64,000 bases of DNA, taken from the NCBI RefSeq assembly GCF_030504645.1, contig NZ_JAUKWQ010000001.1, positions 1,364,001 to 1,428,000 on the forward strand, read 5' to 3'. Origin of the DNA: Rhizobium oryzicola. Lineage in GTDB: Bacteria; Pseudomonadota; Alphaproteobacteria; Rhizobiales; Rhizobiaceae. Numbering within the stretch: the first letter of the stretch is position 1; the number at the start of each line of letters is the position of its first letter. A model generated the notes under the pieces. It searched no databases. It was not told the origin of the DNA and was given only the letters and a program-made list of their open reading frames with translations. Made by a program: the position numbers and the translations under genes. Positions 8,374 through 18,148 of this stretch are shown in pieces.

Positions 8374-9660
8374 TCAGATGCCGCGCCCGAATTCATGGTA
8401 ACGAGAGGCGGCTTCCTGTGCCGCGGCGGTCGGTGGCAAGGAAAATGCGTCAGGCAGACCGGGAGCGTTTGCGACTGGGGTCTCGCATAGCGTTGCCTGT
8501 AGCGCAACTCTGTTGCGACCGGCGGCCTTGGCGGCATAAAGCGCCTTGTCGGCAGTCATCAACATCGCCTCCAGTTCCGCCTTTGCTGCTGGCATGATGG
8601 CAAGCCCGGCGCTTACAGTTGCCTGAACCTTGATATGCTCAGCCCCGGTTGTTATCTCCAAGTGCATCAACGACATTCGTATCGCTTCCGCAACGCCGCT
8701 TGCCTCAGACTGGCTTGAGACGCTGAGGATGCAGGCGAATTCTTCGCCACCCATGCGACCGAAGACACCCATTTTACCGATGTGGTCGGTAGCAAGCCGA
8801 GAAAAGCTGACCAGCACCTCGTCGCCGGTCGAGTGACCATGGACGTCATTGATCCGCTTGAAGTGGTCGAGGTCGAAGACGACGATTGCCACCAGCGGCC
8901 GTGCCGGAGTGGACTTTGCACGAATCTCGGTGAATTGTTCGAACAACCCTCGGCGATTAAGAACGCCCGTCAACGGGTCCACCAAGGCCAATTGACGAAG
9001 CGTTTCCTCTGTGCGCGACATCAGAAGCCTTGCGCCCAGCATGATGCCGCACACCAGGCAGAAGATGTTGCCAACCGTGAATGCCACCACATTCGGCAGT
9101 TGCTTAAAGTTGCCGGGCCGAAGACCGATCGTCTCGATCGCCATTCGCAGGGCGATGCAACACTGGATCACGGCCACGATTGAAAATAGGATTCGAGTCA
9201 GACGCTGCGTATGCTGGCCTTCGATGAGAAGGAATGCCAGCAATCCATATCCCACACCCGCAGCGATTTGGAAAACAACGATGCGCGCCCAGAACTCCTG
9301 GCGGACATCGGGAAAGAGCATGCAGACGATCCAGATCAGGGCAGGCGCCGCAAGCCACGGCCGCAGCCGCTTGTGGTCGTAGATCATCAGGCCTGCGCAC
9401 CAGAAACCGGCGCCCGCCAGCTGTAAAATATTGCCCGCATGGATAGACACAAAATCCGGAATGATGCCGCGCAACCCGATCATGGCGACGCCAATGCCGT
9501 GGCAGGCGAAGCCCGCGCCCCATGTGCCAATTTCCTTCAGGTTGCGGTTATGCAGCCATGTCGCCAGTAAAAGCACAGCCAGAGTTGTGGCCTCTGTCGA
9601 CCACAACATCAAAGCGGTTGCAATATCCAAGAAAGAACTCCGGCTTACTTCATGATTCAC
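8374..9660 (-). CDS. Membrane-anchored diguanylate cyclase (GGDEF)
   Basis: A 428-residue c-di-GMP synthase. The first 200 residues hold about six hydrophobic segments in MASE-like spacing (for example ATTLAVLLLATWL and VVAFTVGNIFCLVCGIMLG) and end in a basic stretch. The catalytic domain starts at DPLTGVLNRRG, has DLDHFKRINDVHGH, and carries the active-site GGEEF at 304-308. No RxxD inhibitory site is seen five residues before GGEEF, so product inhibition by that route is unlikely. No EAL domain is present. Confidence 0.9.
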   Translation of the reverse strand: MNHEVSRSSFLDIATALMLWSTEATTLAVLLLATWLHNRNLKEIGTWGAGFACHGIGVAMIGLRGIIPDFVSIHAGNILQLAGAGFWCAGLMIYDHKRLRPWLAAPALIWIVCMLFPDVRQEFWARIVVFQIAAGVGYGLLAFLLIEGQHTQRLTRILFSIVAVIQCCIALRMAIETIGLRPGNFKQLPNVVAFTVGNIFCLVCGIMLGARLLMSRTEETLRQLALVDPLTGVLNRRGLFEQFTEIRAKSTPARPLVAIVVFDLDHFKRINDVHGHSTGDEVLVSFSRLATDHIGKMGVFGRMGGEEFACILSVSSQSEASGVAEAIRMSLMHLEITTGAEHIKVQATVSAGLAIMPAAKAELEAMLMTADKALYAAKAAGRNRVALQATLCETPVANAPGLPDAFSLPPTAAAQEAASRYHEFGRGI

Positions 9661-9772
9661 TGAGAAATAACCAGATACAGTTTAAAGCTAAGTTGCTGGC
9701 GGACACTAAAATTGAGTGTCTACGGTACGCCGTGGAAAACCACCGGCGGTTAAGGATATCGAGGGCTCAGTC

Positions 9773-9801
9773 TTGAAGTGCGGGCCTTCCACACTCTATG
9801 T
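9773..9801 (+). promoter_or_regulatory. Sigma-70-type promoter for clpP (predicted)
   Basis: TTGAAG (9773-9778) and CTATGT (9796-9801) are separated by exactly 17 bases, close to the rhizobial consensus CTTGAC-N17-CTATAT. The -10 lies about 70 bases before the clpP start. Confidence 0.5.
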
Positions 9802-9872
9802 AGGGATTTGACCACATTCTGCCGATTCATGGCGCTGACGCGCCGTCAGGTGCGATGACACAAAGGAACACC

Positions 9873-10505
9873 ATGAGAAATCCCGTTGATACCGCTATGG
9901 CCCTGGTCCCGATGGTCGTGGAACAGACCAATCGCGGCGAGCGCTCCTATGACATCTACTCGCGCCTTCTGAAGGAGCGTATCATCTTTTTGACCGGTCC
10001 GGTCGAGGACCATATGGCGTCTCTCGTCTGCGCCCAGCTGCTGTTCCTGGAAGCGGAAAACCCGAAGAAGGAAATCGCGCTCTACATCAATTCGCCGGGT
10101 GGTGTCGTCACCGCCGGCATGGCGATCTATGACACGATGCAGTTCATCAAGCCGGCTGTTTCGACGCTCTGCATCGGCCAGGCAGCCTCCATGGGATCGC
10201 TGCTTCTTGCCGCAGGTGAGAAGGGCATGCGCTTTGCGACCCCGAATGCACGCATCATGGTTCACCAGCCCTCCGGCGGCTTCCAGGGGCAGGCATCGGA
10301 TATCGAGCGCCATGCTCGCGACATATTGAAGATGAAGAAGCGTCTGAATGAAGTCTACGTGAAGCATACGGGTCGGACGTACGAAGAAGTTGAAAAGACT
10401 CTCGATCGTGACCACTTCATGGACGCCGATGAGGCGCAGAACTGGGGCGTGATCGACAAGATCCTGACCTCGCGCCAGGAACTTGAAGGCGGTTCCGGGG
10501 ATTAA
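9873..10505 (+). CDS. clpP: ATP-dependent Clp protease proteolytic subunit
   Basis: A 210-residue serine peptidase that forms the tetradecameric barrel fed by ClpX or ClpA. The catalytic triad is visible: Ser106 in [10 protein letters not shown], His131 in [10 protein letters not shown], and Asp180 in [23 protein letters not shown] is the conserved substrate-strand region. I start at ATG 9873, which has AAAGGA six bases upstream; ATG 9855 in the same frame has no such site. It is followed by clpX, the usual alphaproteobacterial arrangement. ClpXP in this class degrades cell-cycle regulators such as CtrA. Confidence 0.97.
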   Translation: MRNPVDTAMALVPMVVEQTNRGERSYDIYSRLLKERIIFLTGPVEDHMASLVCAQLLFLEAENPKKEIALYINSPGGVVTAGMAIYDTMQFIKPAVSTLCIGQAASMGSLLLAAGEKGMRFATPNARIMVHQPSGGFQGQASDIERHARDILKMKKRLNEVYVKHTGRTYEEVEKTLDRDHFMDADEAQNWGVIDKILTSRQELEGGSGD

Positions 10506-10531
10506 TACCGGACGCCCGCGCTGGGATATCA

Positions 10532-10554
10532 CCCTGTTGTGACCGAAAACAGGG
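10532..10554 (+). terminator. Weak hairpin after clpP
   Basis: CCCTGTT (10532-10538) pairs with AACAGGG (10548-10554) around a 9-base loop, 27 bases after the clpP stop. No T run follows, so read-through into clpX is plausible. Confidence 0.4.
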
Positions 10555-10785
10555 GGTTCCCACCGACGCGGAAAAGACTAATAGTAGCATTAAGGCTGTG
10601 TTGAAGTTTTATGACATAGCATTCGGTCTGGAAGGGGTTTCGTTGCCACCGGTCCAGGAACCAAAAGTTCCCCTCCGGTAGAGTACCCCGGCAGCGTGGC
10701 GGGCGGAGCCTTGGCTGGGCTTGACCGCAAAAGAAGTATCCGCGCCCGTTATTTTGGGCTGGCGGTGTGCTGGAAGGGAAGTGAA

Positions 10786-12063
10786 ATGAGCAAAGTCAGC
10801 GGCAGCAACGGCAGCGACTCCAAGAATACGTTGTATTGTTCGTTCTGCGGCAAAAGCCAGCACGAAGTCCGCAAGCTGATTGCAGGACCGACCGTGTTCA
10901 TCTGCGATGAATGCGTCGAACTGTGCATGGATATCATCCGCGAAGAGAACAAGACCTCGATGGTCAAGTCCCGGGACGGCGTACCGACCCCGCAGGACAT
11001 CATCAAGGTTCTCGACGAATACGTGATCGGCCAGAAGCAGGCCAAGAAGATCCTGTCCGTCGCGGTTCACAACCACTACAAGCGTCTGGCGCATGCCTCC
11101 AAGAACGGCGATGTCGAGCTGGCGAAGTCCAACATCATGCTGGTCGGCCCGACCGGCTGCGGCAAGACCTATCTTGCCCAGACGCTCGCCCGCATCATTG
11201 ATGTGCCCTTCACCATGGCGGATGCGACCACGCTGACCGAAGCCGGCTATGTCGGTGAGGACGTGGAAAACATCATCCTGAAGCTTCTGCAGGCTGCCGA
11301 CTACAACGTCGAGCGCGCGCAGCGCGGCATCGTCTACATCGATGAAGTGGACAAGATCAGCCGCAAGTCCGACAACCCGTCCATTACGCGTGACGTGTCG
11401 GGCGAAGGCGTGCAGCAGGCGCTTCTGAAGATCATGGAAGGCACTGTTGCCTCCGTTCCGCCGCAGGGTGGCCGCAAGCATCCGCAGCAGGAATTCCTGC
11501 AGGTGGATACGACCAACATCCTGTTCATCTGCGGTGGCGCGTTTGCCGGCCTCGACAAGATCATCTCCGCCCGTGGCGAGAAGACCTCGATCGGCTTCGG
11601 TGCCATGGTCAAGGCGCCCGATGATCGTCGCGTCGGTGAAGTGCTGCGTGAACTGGAGCCGGAAGATCTGGTGAAGTTCGGCCTCATTCCGGAATTCATC
11701 GGTCGTCTGCCGGTTTTGGCGACGCTGGAAGACCTGGATGAGGATGCCCTGATCCAGATCCTGTCCGAGCCGAAGAACGCTCTGGTGAAGCAGTACCAGC
11801 GCCTGTTCGAAATGGAAGACGTGGAACTGACCTTCCACGAAGACGCGCTCCGCGAAATCGCCAAGAAGGCGATTGTTCGCAAGACCGGTGCGCGTGGTCT
11901 CCGCTCGATCATGGAAAAGATCCTGCTCGACACCATGTTCGAACTTCCTGCCCTGGAAGGCGTTCGCGAAGTCGTGATCTCGGAAGAGGTCGTTCGCGGC
12001 ACCGCCCGTCCGCTCTACATCTATGCGGATCGACAGGAAGAAAAGGCCAACGTTTCGGCCTGA
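10786..12063 (+). CDS. clpX: Clp protease ATP-binding unfoldase subunit
   Basis: A 425-residue AAA+ unfoldase. The N-terminal zinc-binding domain uses C18, C21, C40 and C43 (LYCSFCGKS and FICDEC). Walker A GPTGCGKT is at 121-128 and Walker B VYIDEVDK at 183-190; IGFGAMV is the ClpP-docking loop and [10 protein letters not shown] the sensor-2 region. ATG 10786 follows a GGAAGGGAAG-type site; the open frame upstream is not conserved. Full length for the family. About 280 bases separate it from clpP, enough for its own promoter. Confidence 0.97.
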   Translation: MSKVSGSNGSDSKNTLYCSFCGKSQHEVRKLIAGPTVFICDECVELCMDIIREENKTSMVKSRDGVPTPQDIIKVLDEYVIGQKQAKKILSVAVHNHYKRLAHASKNGDVELAKSNIMLVGPTGCGKTYLAQTLARIIDVPFTMADATTLTEAGYVGEDVENIILKLLQAADYNVERAQRGIVYIDEVDKISRKSDNPSITRDVSGEGVQQALLKIMEGTVASVPPQGGRKHPQQEFLQVDTTNILFICGGAFAGLDKIISARGEKTSIGFGAMVKAPDDRRVGEVLRELEPEDLVKFGLIPEFIGRLPVLATLEDLDEDALIQILSEPKNALVKQYQRLFEMEDVELTFHEDALREIAKKAIVRKTGARGLRSIMEKILLDTMFELPALEGVREVVISEEVVRGTARPLYIYADRQEEKANVSA

Positions 12064-12076
12064 TCGAATCAATAAC

Positions 12077-12104
12077 GTGGAAGGGGCGTTGTCGCCCCTT
12101 CCAC
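12077..12104. terminator. Hairpin after clpX
   Basis: GTGGAAGGGGCG (12077-12088) and CGCCCCTTCCAC (12093-12104) form a perfect 12-bp stem with a TTGT loop, 13 bases after the clpX stop. It is followed by ATAAAA rather than a T run, so termination strength is uncertain. Confidence 0.6.
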
Positions 12105-12309
12105 ATAAAACCGGCTTCTGCATGCGTCGTTGGCGCCAGTATCTTGCGGGAGCGAACTGCATCGGCTTGCAAAGCCGTGCAGAGCCTCCGGTCGCCGCAG
12201 GCCAATGAGGCCGGCGCATAGAGGCCGATCGACGGATCATCAGTCACGCGTAAGCATCCTGTTTTAGCCTTAAGCATTGTCGCGGGCTGCCACCCCGGCG
12301 TGTCGGAGG

Positions 12310-12339
12310 CTTGAAAACATCATTTCGAACCTCCACCTT
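12310..12339 (+). promoter_or_regulatory. Candidate heat-shock (RpoH) promoter for lon
   Basis: CTTGAAA at 12310-12316 is followed after 13 bases by CCTCCACCTT, resembling the alphaproteobacterial sigma-32 pattern of CTTGAAA and a C-rich -10 element. It sits about 75 bases before the lon start, and lon is a known RpoH target in many proteobacteria. The -10 match is imperfect. Confidence 0.3.
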
Positions 12340-12411
12340 GGGGAGGAAAGAAGTGTCCAGGTCTCCCACTGGACCGGGTTCCCGGCAACGGGACGAGTGA
12401 AAGGAAATACA

Positions 12412-14832
12412 ATGACGAATACAGCGTCTGCGGCACAAGGCGGCGATACCTATCCGGTTCTGCCCTTGCGCGACATTGTGGTCTTCCCGCACATGATCGT
12501 ACCTCTGTTCGTCGGACGTGAGAAATCCATCCGCGCGCTGGAAGAGGTCATGGGCTCCGACAAGCAGATCATGCTGGTCACCCAGATCAACGCGAGCGAC
12601 GACGATCCGGCACCGTCTGCCATCCACAAGGTGGGCACGGTTGCCAATGTTCTTCAGCTTCTGAAGCTGCCTGACGGTACTGTGAAGGTACTGGTCGAGG
12701 GTCGTGCCCGCGCCAAGATCTCCGATTATACCAGCCGTGAGGATTTCTACGAAGCGACGGCCGAGGTTCTGGCTGAACCGGAGGACGAGACTGTCGAGGT
12801 CGAAGCCCTTGCCCGTTCCGTGGTTTCCGAATTCGAAAACTACGTAAAGCTCAACAAGAAGATTTCGCCGGAAGTGGTTGGCGCCGCAAGTCAGATCGAG
12901 GATTACTCGAAGCTGGCCGATACGGTTGCCTCGCACCTGTCCATCAAGATCACCGAAAAGCAGGAAATGCTGGAAACGGTGAGCGTGAAGCTGCGTCTGG
13001 AAAAGGCGCTTGGCTTCATGGAAGGTGAGATCTCCGTTCTGCAGGTCGAAAAGCGTATCCGTTCGCGCGTCAAGCGCCAGATGGAGAAGACCCAGCGCGA
13101 ATACTATCTGAACGAACAGATGAAGGCGATCCAGAAGGAACTCGGCGACGGCGAGGATGGCCGTGACGAGATGGCCGAACTGGAAGAGCGCATCTCCAAG
13201 ACCAAGCTGACCAAGGAAGCCCGCGAAAAGGCTGAGGCGGAGCTGAAGAAGCTGCGCCAGATGAGCCCGATGTCGGCGGAAGCAACCGTCGTGCGCAACT
13301 ATCTCGACTGGCTCTTGACCATTCCGTGGGGCAAGAAGTCCAAGATCAAGACCGATCTGAACAATGCCGAGAAGATTCTCGAGCAGGATCATTTCGGTCT
13401 GGATAAGGTCAAGGAGCGCATCGTCGAGTATTTGGCAGTTCAGGCGCGTGCGACCAAGATCAAGGGCCCGATCCTGTGCCTCGTCGGCCCTCCGGGCGTC
13501 GGCAAGACCTCTCTCGCCCAGTCGATCGCCAAGGCGACCGGCCGTGAGTATGTCCGCATGGCCTTGGGTGGCGTCCGTGACGAAGCGGAAATCCGCGGTC
13601 ATCGCCGCACCTATATCGGCTCGATGCCCGGCAAGGTCATCCAGTCGATGAAGAAGGCGAAGAAGTCCAACCCGCTCTTCCTGCTCGATGAGATCGACAA
13701 GATGGGCCAGGACTTCCGTGGCGATCCGTCGTCCGCACTTCTCGAAGTGCTGGATCCGGCTCAGAACTCGACCTTCATGGACCATTACCTGGAAGTCGAA
13801 TACGATCTGTCCGACGTGATGTTCATCACCACGGCGAACACGCTGAACATCCCGGCTCCGCTGATGGACCGTATGGAGATCATCCGGATCGCCGGCTATA
13901 CCGAGGATGAGAAGCGCGAGATTGCCAAGCGGCACCTGCTGCCGAAGGCGATCAAGGAACATGCGTTGCAGCCGCAGGAATTCTCGGTCAGCGACGATGC
14001 CCTGATGGCCATCATCCAGCAGTACACCCGTGAAGCGGGCGTGCGTAGCTTCGAACGCGAATTGATGAAGCTCGCCCGCAAGGCGGTCACCGAGATCATC
14101 AAGGGCAAGACCAAGTCGGTCGAAGTCACTGCCGCCAATATTCACGATTATCTGGGCGTTCCGCGCTTCCGCCACGGCGAAGCCGAGCGCGAGGATCAGG
14201 TGGGTGTTGTCACGGGTCTGGCCTGGACGGAAGTCGGTGGTGAACTGCTGACGATCGAAGGTGTCATGATGCCCGGCAAGGGCCGCATGACGGTTACGGG
14301 CAACCTGAAGGACGTGATGAAGGAATCGATCTCGGCCGCGGCATCTTATGTCCGCTCGCGCGCTGTCGATTTCGGCATCAAGCCGCCGCTGTTCGACAAG
14401 TCGGATATCCACGTGCACGTGCCGGAAGGTGCAACGCCGAAGGACGGTCCGTCTGCCGGTATCGCCATGGCAACGGCCATCGTCTCGATCATGACGGGCA
14501 TTCCGGTTTCCAAGGATGTCGCCATGACCGGTGAAGTGACGCTGCGCGGCCGGGTGCTGCCGATCGGCGGTCTGAAGGAAAAGCTTCTGGCTGCGCTGCG
14601 CGGTGGCATCAAGAAGGTTCTGATCCCGGAAGAGAACGCCAAGGATCTGGCTGACATTCCGGACAACGTGAAGAACAATATGGAGATCATCCCCGTCTCG
14701 CGCATGGGCGAGGTGCTTCAGCACGCGCTCACCCGCATGCCGGAGCCGATCGAATGGGATGGTACCGTGGAAACGCCGCTCGTGACCAGCGTCGACGGTG
14801 TCGAGGAAACGGGTGCATCCGTGGCACATTAA
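12412..14832 (+). CDS. lon: ATP-dependent protease La
   Basis: An 806-residue cytosolic AAA+ serine protease. The N-terminal substrate-binding LON domain begins YPVLPLRDIVVFPHM. Walker A GPPGVGKT is at 359-366 and Walker B LFLLDEIDK follows. The protease domain holds the Ser/Lys dyad: Ser681 in PKDGPSAGIA and Lys724 in GGLKEK. ATG 12412 is preceded by AAGGAAA; the longer open frame from 12277 covers non-coding leader. Standard single-chain LonA, degrading misfolded proteins and regulators such as DnaA and CcrM homologues in this class. Confidence 0.97.
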   Translation: MTNTASAAQGGDTYPVLPLRDIVVFPHMIVPLFVGREKSIRALEEVMGSDKQIMLVTQINASDDDPAPSAIHKVGTVANVLQLLKLPDGTVKVLVEGRARAKISDYTSREDFYEATAEVLAEPEDETVEVEALARSVVSEFENYVKLNKKISPEVVGAASQIEDYSKLADTVASHLSIKITEKQEMLETVSVKLRLEKALGFMEGEISVLQVEKRIRSRVKRQMEKTQREYYLNEQMKAIQKELGDGEDGRDEMAELEERISKTKLTKEAREKAEAELKKLRQMSPMSAEATVVRNYLDWLLTIPWGKKSKIKTDLNNAEKILEQDHFGLDKVKERIVEYLAVQARATKIKGPILCLVGPPGVGKTSLAQSIAKATGREYVRMALGGVRDEAEIRGHRRTYIGSMPGKVIQSMKKAKKSNPLFLLDEIDKMGQDFRGDPSSALLEVLDPAQNSTFMDHYLEVEYDLSDVMFITTANTLNIPAPLMDRMEIIRIAGYTEDEKREIAKRHLLPKAIKEHALQPQEFSVSDDALMAIIQQYTREAGVRSFERELMKLARKAVTEIIKGKTKSVEVTAANIHDYLGVPRFRHGEAEREDQVGVVTGLAWTEVGGELLTIEGVMMPGKGRMTVTGNLKDVMKESISAAASYVRSRAVDFGIKPPLFDKSDIHVHVPEGATPKDGPSAGIAMATAIVSIMTGIPVSKDVAMTGEVTLRGRVLPIGGLKEKLLAALRGGIKKVLIPEENAKDLADIPDNVKNNMEIIPVSRMGEVLQHALTRMPEPIEWDGTVETPLVTSVDGVEETGASVAH

Positions 14833-14867
14833 GGCGCAAGCCTGTGTGAATATGGCAAGCTCAACGA

Positions 14868-14897
14868 AAAAAAGGCCGGTTTTCACCGGCCTTTTTT
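14868..14897. terminator. Rho-independent terminator after lon
   Basis: AAAAAAGGCCGG (14868-14879) and CCGGCCTTTTTT (14886-14897) form a 12-bp stem with a 6-base loop and a run of T on the descending side. This is a classical, potentially bidirectional terminator 35 bases after lon. Confidence 0.9.
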
Positions 14898-15023
14898 GTG
14901 AAAACAATCCGAGACCCCTTGTTTTTCAGGCCATCCCGGAGCTTTTGGGTTGCCAAGGAGTCACCCTGATGTGGGTGGCGCCGAGAGATCCATCTATGTG
15001 AAACCATTGAAAGGGGTGGAAAC

Positions 15024-15299
15024 ATGAACAAGACCGAATTGGTGTCCGCTGTCGCCGAGAAGGCTGGTCTTTCCAAGGCTGACGCGGCATCTGCCGTTGA
15101 TGCAGTGTTCGAAGCTGTCCAGGAAGAGCTCAAGAAGGGCGGCGACATTCGTCTCGCTGGCTTCGGCAGCTTCTCCGTGTCGCGTCGTGAGGCCTCCAAG
15201 GGCCGTAACCCGTCGACGGGCGCTGAAGTGGACATCCCGGCTCGCAACGTGCCGAAGTTCTCGGCCGGCAAGGGCCTCAAGGACGCCGTCAACAGCTAA
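15024..15299 (+). CDS. hupB: DNA-binding protein HU-beta
   Basis: A 91-residue histone-like nucleoid protein. It begins MNKTELVSAVAEKAGLSKAD and contains the beta-arm region GFGSFSVSRREASKGRNPST with the proline-containing NPSTG tip, ending in PKFSAGKGLKDAVN, all diagnostic of HU. It binds and bends double-stranded DNA as a homodimer or heterodimer. AAAGGGG upstream of the ATG is a good ribosome site. It has terminators on both sides, so it is a single-gene unit. Confidence 0.96.
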   Translation: MNKTELVSAVAEKAGLSKADAASAVDAVFEAVQEELKKGGDIRLAGFGSFSVSRREASKGRNPSTGAEVDIPARNVPKFSAGKGLKDAVNS

Positions 15300-15355
15300 G
15301 CGGTCTCATGCCATTCTCCCCGGATCCTTTTCCGGGCATGGCACCTGCACAGATG

Positions 15356-15386
15356 AAAGGCTCGACTTTACGGTCGGGCCTTTTTT
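15356..15386 (+). terminator. Rho-independent terminator after hupB
   Basis: AAAGGCTCGAC and GTCGGGCCTTT form a GC-rich stem (one mismatch) with a short loop, followed by TTTTTT. It lies about 57 bases after the hupB stop and ahead of the riboswitch. Confidence 0.85.
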
Positions 15387-15445
15387 CATGGCTTGCCGCC
15401 GGTGATGGTCTGCGCTACCCATCACTTGCCGGAGCAATCCGGCAA

Positions 15446-15618
15446 CGTTCTCAGGGCGAGGTGTAATTCCTTACCGGCGGTGGGAGGCGTTTGGCGAAGA
15501 TGAATTCTCTAGCCAATGCCTCAAGCCCGCGAGCGCCTGCTGCGGTTTACCCGCATCGGGGTCAGCAGATCCGGTCGAACTCCGGAGCCGACGGTGAAAG
15601 TCCGGATGGAAGAGAACG
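15446..15618 (+). ncRNA. FMN riboswitch (RFN element)
   Basis: The conserved RFN strings are all present in order: TCAGGGCGAGGTGTAATTCC, ACCGGCGGT, AGCCCGCGAGCGC, GTCAGCAGATCCGGT, and CCGACGGTGAAAGTCCGGAT. The closing P1 stem is CGTTCTC (15446-15452) with GAGAACG (15612-15618). It senses flavin mononucleotide and represses downstream expression. A local hairpin (ATGGCGCAGCCAT near 15630) could act in the expression platform; no clear terminator is seen, so control may be at translation or by Rho. Confidence 0.95.
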
Positions 15619-15730
15619 GGGAGGGGACATGGCGCAGCCATGGCCCTCGGCTCTTACGTGCTGTGGTTTTGTCTGTGGCACGGATCGCTTCCCCGCCGTC
15701 CTTGTGCGTAATGATCACAGAAGGACTGCC

Positions 15731-16618
15731 ATGACCCAATCGAGATCCGTCTTGCCTACCCGCTCTCGCGCCGTTGCTGGCGCGGCCTACATGGTGGCGG
15801 CAGGCGTGGCGTTTGCCGCGCTCAATGTCATCACGCAATGGCTGGCCATGAACCTGCATGTATCGGCATCCTCCACGGCCTTCTGGCAGTATGGTTTCGC
15901 GCTCGTGTTGTCGCTGCCGCTGTTGGCGAAGCTTGGGCTCCGAGCCATGAAGACGCGCTATTGGCTCAGGCATGTGGTGCGGGTGCTTCTGGCAGCGCTT
16001 GGTGTGCAGACCTGGTTGCTGGGGCTTGCGACGGTTCCGATCTGGCAGGCGATCGCGCTTGTGATGACCTCACCCTTCTTCGTCATCATCGGCGCGCGGC
16101 TGTTTTTAGGCGAAGCGGTCGGCCTGCACCGCTGGCTGGCGGCGAGTGCCGGTTTCATCGGCGCCATGATCATCCTGCAGCCTTGGTCTGAAAGCTTTGC
16201 CTGGGCAGCGCTCCTGCCGGTTCTTTCAGCACTTCTCTGGGGCGGCTCGTCGCTGATCATGAAGAACCTCACCCATCACGAGCCGCCGGAAGCGGTCACC
16301 GTCTGGCTGCTGGTTCTGCTGACCCCTGTCAATGCTGTGTTGGCGGCGGGTAGCGGCTTCGAACTGCCGCAGGGACAAGCGCTCGTTCTGCTGCTCGCTG
16401 CGGGTTTTCTCACCGCGCTTGGACAATATCTTCTGACGCTCGCTTACAATGCGGCGGATGCGGCCTATGTGCAGCCCTTCGATGACCTTAAACTGCCGCT
16501 CAACGTTCTGGCCGGCTGGGCCGTGTTCGGTTACGCACCCTCCGGCTATCTGTGGATCGGCGCGCTGCTGATTCTCGCCGCCTCGCTTTCGCTGATGTTG
16601 CGCGAAGCACGGCGCTGA
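15731..16618 (+). CDS. ribN: Riboflavin importer, DMT/EamA family (RibN type)
   Basis: An inner-membrane protein of 295 residues with about ten hydrophobic segments arranged as two EamA-type halves, such as YMVAAGVAFAALNVITQWLA and LLPVLSALLWGGSSLIM. Family membership alone would give only 'drug/metabolite transporter', but the FMN riboswitch directly upstream identifies the substrate as a flavin, matching rhizobial RibN riboflavin uptake proteins. ATG 15731 follows AGAAGGA; the open frame starting at 15491 overlaps the riboswitch and is not real coding sequence. Confidence 0.85.
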   Translation: MTQSRSVLPTRSRAVAGAAYMVAAGVAFAALNVITQWLAMNLHVSASSTAFWQYGFALVLSLPLLAKLGLRAMKTRYWLRHVVRVLLAALGVQTWLLGLATVPIWQAIALVMTSPFFVIIGARLFLGEAVGLHRWLAASAGFIGAMIILQPWSESFAWAALLPVLSALLWGGSSLIMKNLTHHEPPEAVTVWLLVLLTPVNAVLAAGSGFELPQGQALVLLLAAGFLTALGQYLLTLAYNAADAAYVQPFDDLKLPLNVLAGWAVFGYAPSGYLWIGALLILAASLSLMLREARR

Positions 16619-16691
16619 AAGCGGCATTCGAGGTTGCTTCCCGCCGGGGGATGGGCTTCTATCCCGCGGCAATGACATGAGGTGAAATGCG

Positions 16692-17711
16692 ATGCATTAT
16701 TTGATTACCGGAACAGCTGGCTTCATCGGGTTTCACCTGGCCCGCCGCCTGCTGCAGGACGGGCATCGCGTCACCGGCTTTGATGGCATGACGCCCTATT
16801 ACAATCTGAAGCTCAAGGAAGCGCGTCACGCAGCGCTGGCACAGTTTCACTCCTTCCGTCCAGTGATTGGCATGCTTGAGGATAGGGCGGTGCTGGAAAG
16901 CACCTGCGATGCTGGCAAGCCGGATGTCATCATTCATCTCGCGGCCCAGGCCGGTGTTCGCTACAGCCTGGAAAATCCCAAAGCCTATCTCGAATCGAAC
17001 CTGACCGGCTCCTGGAATGTTCTGGAACTGGCCCGCCTGACGGGGGTGCAGCATCTGATGCTGGCATCCACATCCTCCGTCTACGGCGCCAACGACAAGA
17101 TTCCCTTCAGCGAGAGCGACAAGACGGATGAGCCGCTGAGTTTCTATGCGGCAACGAAGAAGGGCATGGAACTGATGGCGCATACTTATGCGCATCTCCA
17201 CAAGCTACCCATCACCGCGTTTCGATTCTTCACCGTCTATGGCCCCTGGGGACGGCCGGATATGGCGCTCTTCAAGTTCGTGAAAGCGATCCTCGAGGAT
17301 CGCGAAATCGAGGTTTATGGCCAAGGGAAGATGAGTCGCGACTTCACCTATATCGATGACCTCGTGACAGGCATCATCAACCTCTCCCGAGTCATGCCTT
17401 CGGAATCGAATCGCGTCGAAACCTCAGAAGCCAACGACACACTGTCCCGGCAGGGACCGTTCAGAGTCGTCAATATCGGCGGCGGCCAGCCGGTCAGCGT
17501 GCTGGATTTCATCGAATCGATCGAGCGAGTGATGGGAAAGCCTGCCAGGCGCCAGATGCTGCCCATGCAGCAGGGTGACGTACCGCGCACCTATGCAAGT
17601 CCGGACCTGCTTGTGGCACTTACAGGCGAAAAGCCGCAGATCATGCTGGATGAAGGCGTGAAGGCTTTTGTGGAGTGGTATGTCGAGCACCGGCAGGAAC
17701 TGGAGCTGTAG
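16692..17711 (+). CDS. lspL: UDP-glucuronate 4-epimerase (NAD-dependent epimerase)
   Basis: A 339-residue short-chain dehydrogenase/epimerase. The NAD-binding loop is [16 protein letters not shown], the catalytic YxxxK is in [12 protein letters not shown], and [18 protein letters not shown] plus DFTYIDDLV are the usual UDP-uronate epimerase signatures. In rhizobia this enzyme makes UDP-galacturonic acid for lipopolysaccharide core. No other LPS gene is adjacent. The symbol follows the Sinorhizobium name and is by family resemblance. Confidence 0.82.
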   Translation: MHYLITGTAGFIGFHLARRLLQDGHRVTGFDGMTPYYNLKLKEARHAALAQFHSFRPVIGMLEDRAVLESTCDAGKPDVIIHLAAQAGVRYSLENPKAYLESNLTGSWNVLELARLTGVQHLMLASTSSVYGANDKIPFSESDKTDEPLSFYAATKKGMELMAHTYAHLHKLPITAFRFFTVYGPWGRPDMALFKFVKAILEDREIEVYGQGKMSRDFTYIDDLVTGIINLSRVMPSESNRVETSEANDTLSRQGPFRVVNIGGGQPVSVLDFIESIERVMGKPARRQMLPMQQGDVPRTYASPDLLVALTGEKPQIMLDEGVKAFVEWYVEHRQELEL

Positions 17712-18148
17712 ACGCCACACTCCCGTGATCAAAACAGCAGGTGCTCGCGTTGGGTGAAAATGCGCGGCCATCTGCCCGGAATCGGCCACAGATCCGCGGC
17801 CCGGTTGTGTGGGGTCGCACACATTTTACTTAATCTTTCGTCTCGCTCTTAACGCGATTATTGCAGGCAGTATGACCTCTCCGGATGCTGCAATTCATAG
17901 ACACATAACGAGTGTATGCAAGATTTTCCGCATATAACGGGCTGAGTAGATATTTATATCTCGAAATTCCAAGCGTTGTTCCAATTAAATAGAAAAATAA
18001 TCTAATTTTTCTGCTAAGTGTTGCATATTCATAAAATGCAAAACGTCTAATTTATGCATGGCGAATGCTCATTGTTCGTCGGTATGCATTCGTTAAAGTG
18101 CCTATCCCATTTTTCAGAGCGTAAACCCAAAGAGCGTGGGAGGCAGAT
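17712..18148. other. AT-rich intergenic region before the chemoreceptor gene
   Basis: A 437-base gap whose second half (about 17880-18100) is markedly AT-rich relative to its surroundings. It has no ORF or RNA gene I recognise. An imperfect dyad, TTGCAT (18021-18026) and ATGCAA (18036-18041), could be an operator. The region presumably holds the promoter of the downstream gene. Confidence 0.5.

Larger units (their letters stand above)
12064..12411. other. clpX-lon intergenic region
   Basis: A 348-base gap without a convincing gene. It contains a perfect 12-bp hairpin just after clpX (listed separately) and, about 100 bases before lon, a heat-shock-like promoter candidate. The middle part has no feature I can name. 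Confidence 0.6.

Noticed and set aside
12244..14907. Long antisense open frame opposite lon (887 codons)
   Set aside because: Its composition (His/Arg/Asp-rich, no motifs) is that of the GC-rich shadow of a real gene; lon on the other strand has all catalytic motifs.
15491..15730. N-terminal extension of ribN to 15491
   Set aside because: It overlaps the FMN riboswitch and is hydrophilic; ATG 15731 has a proper ribosome site.
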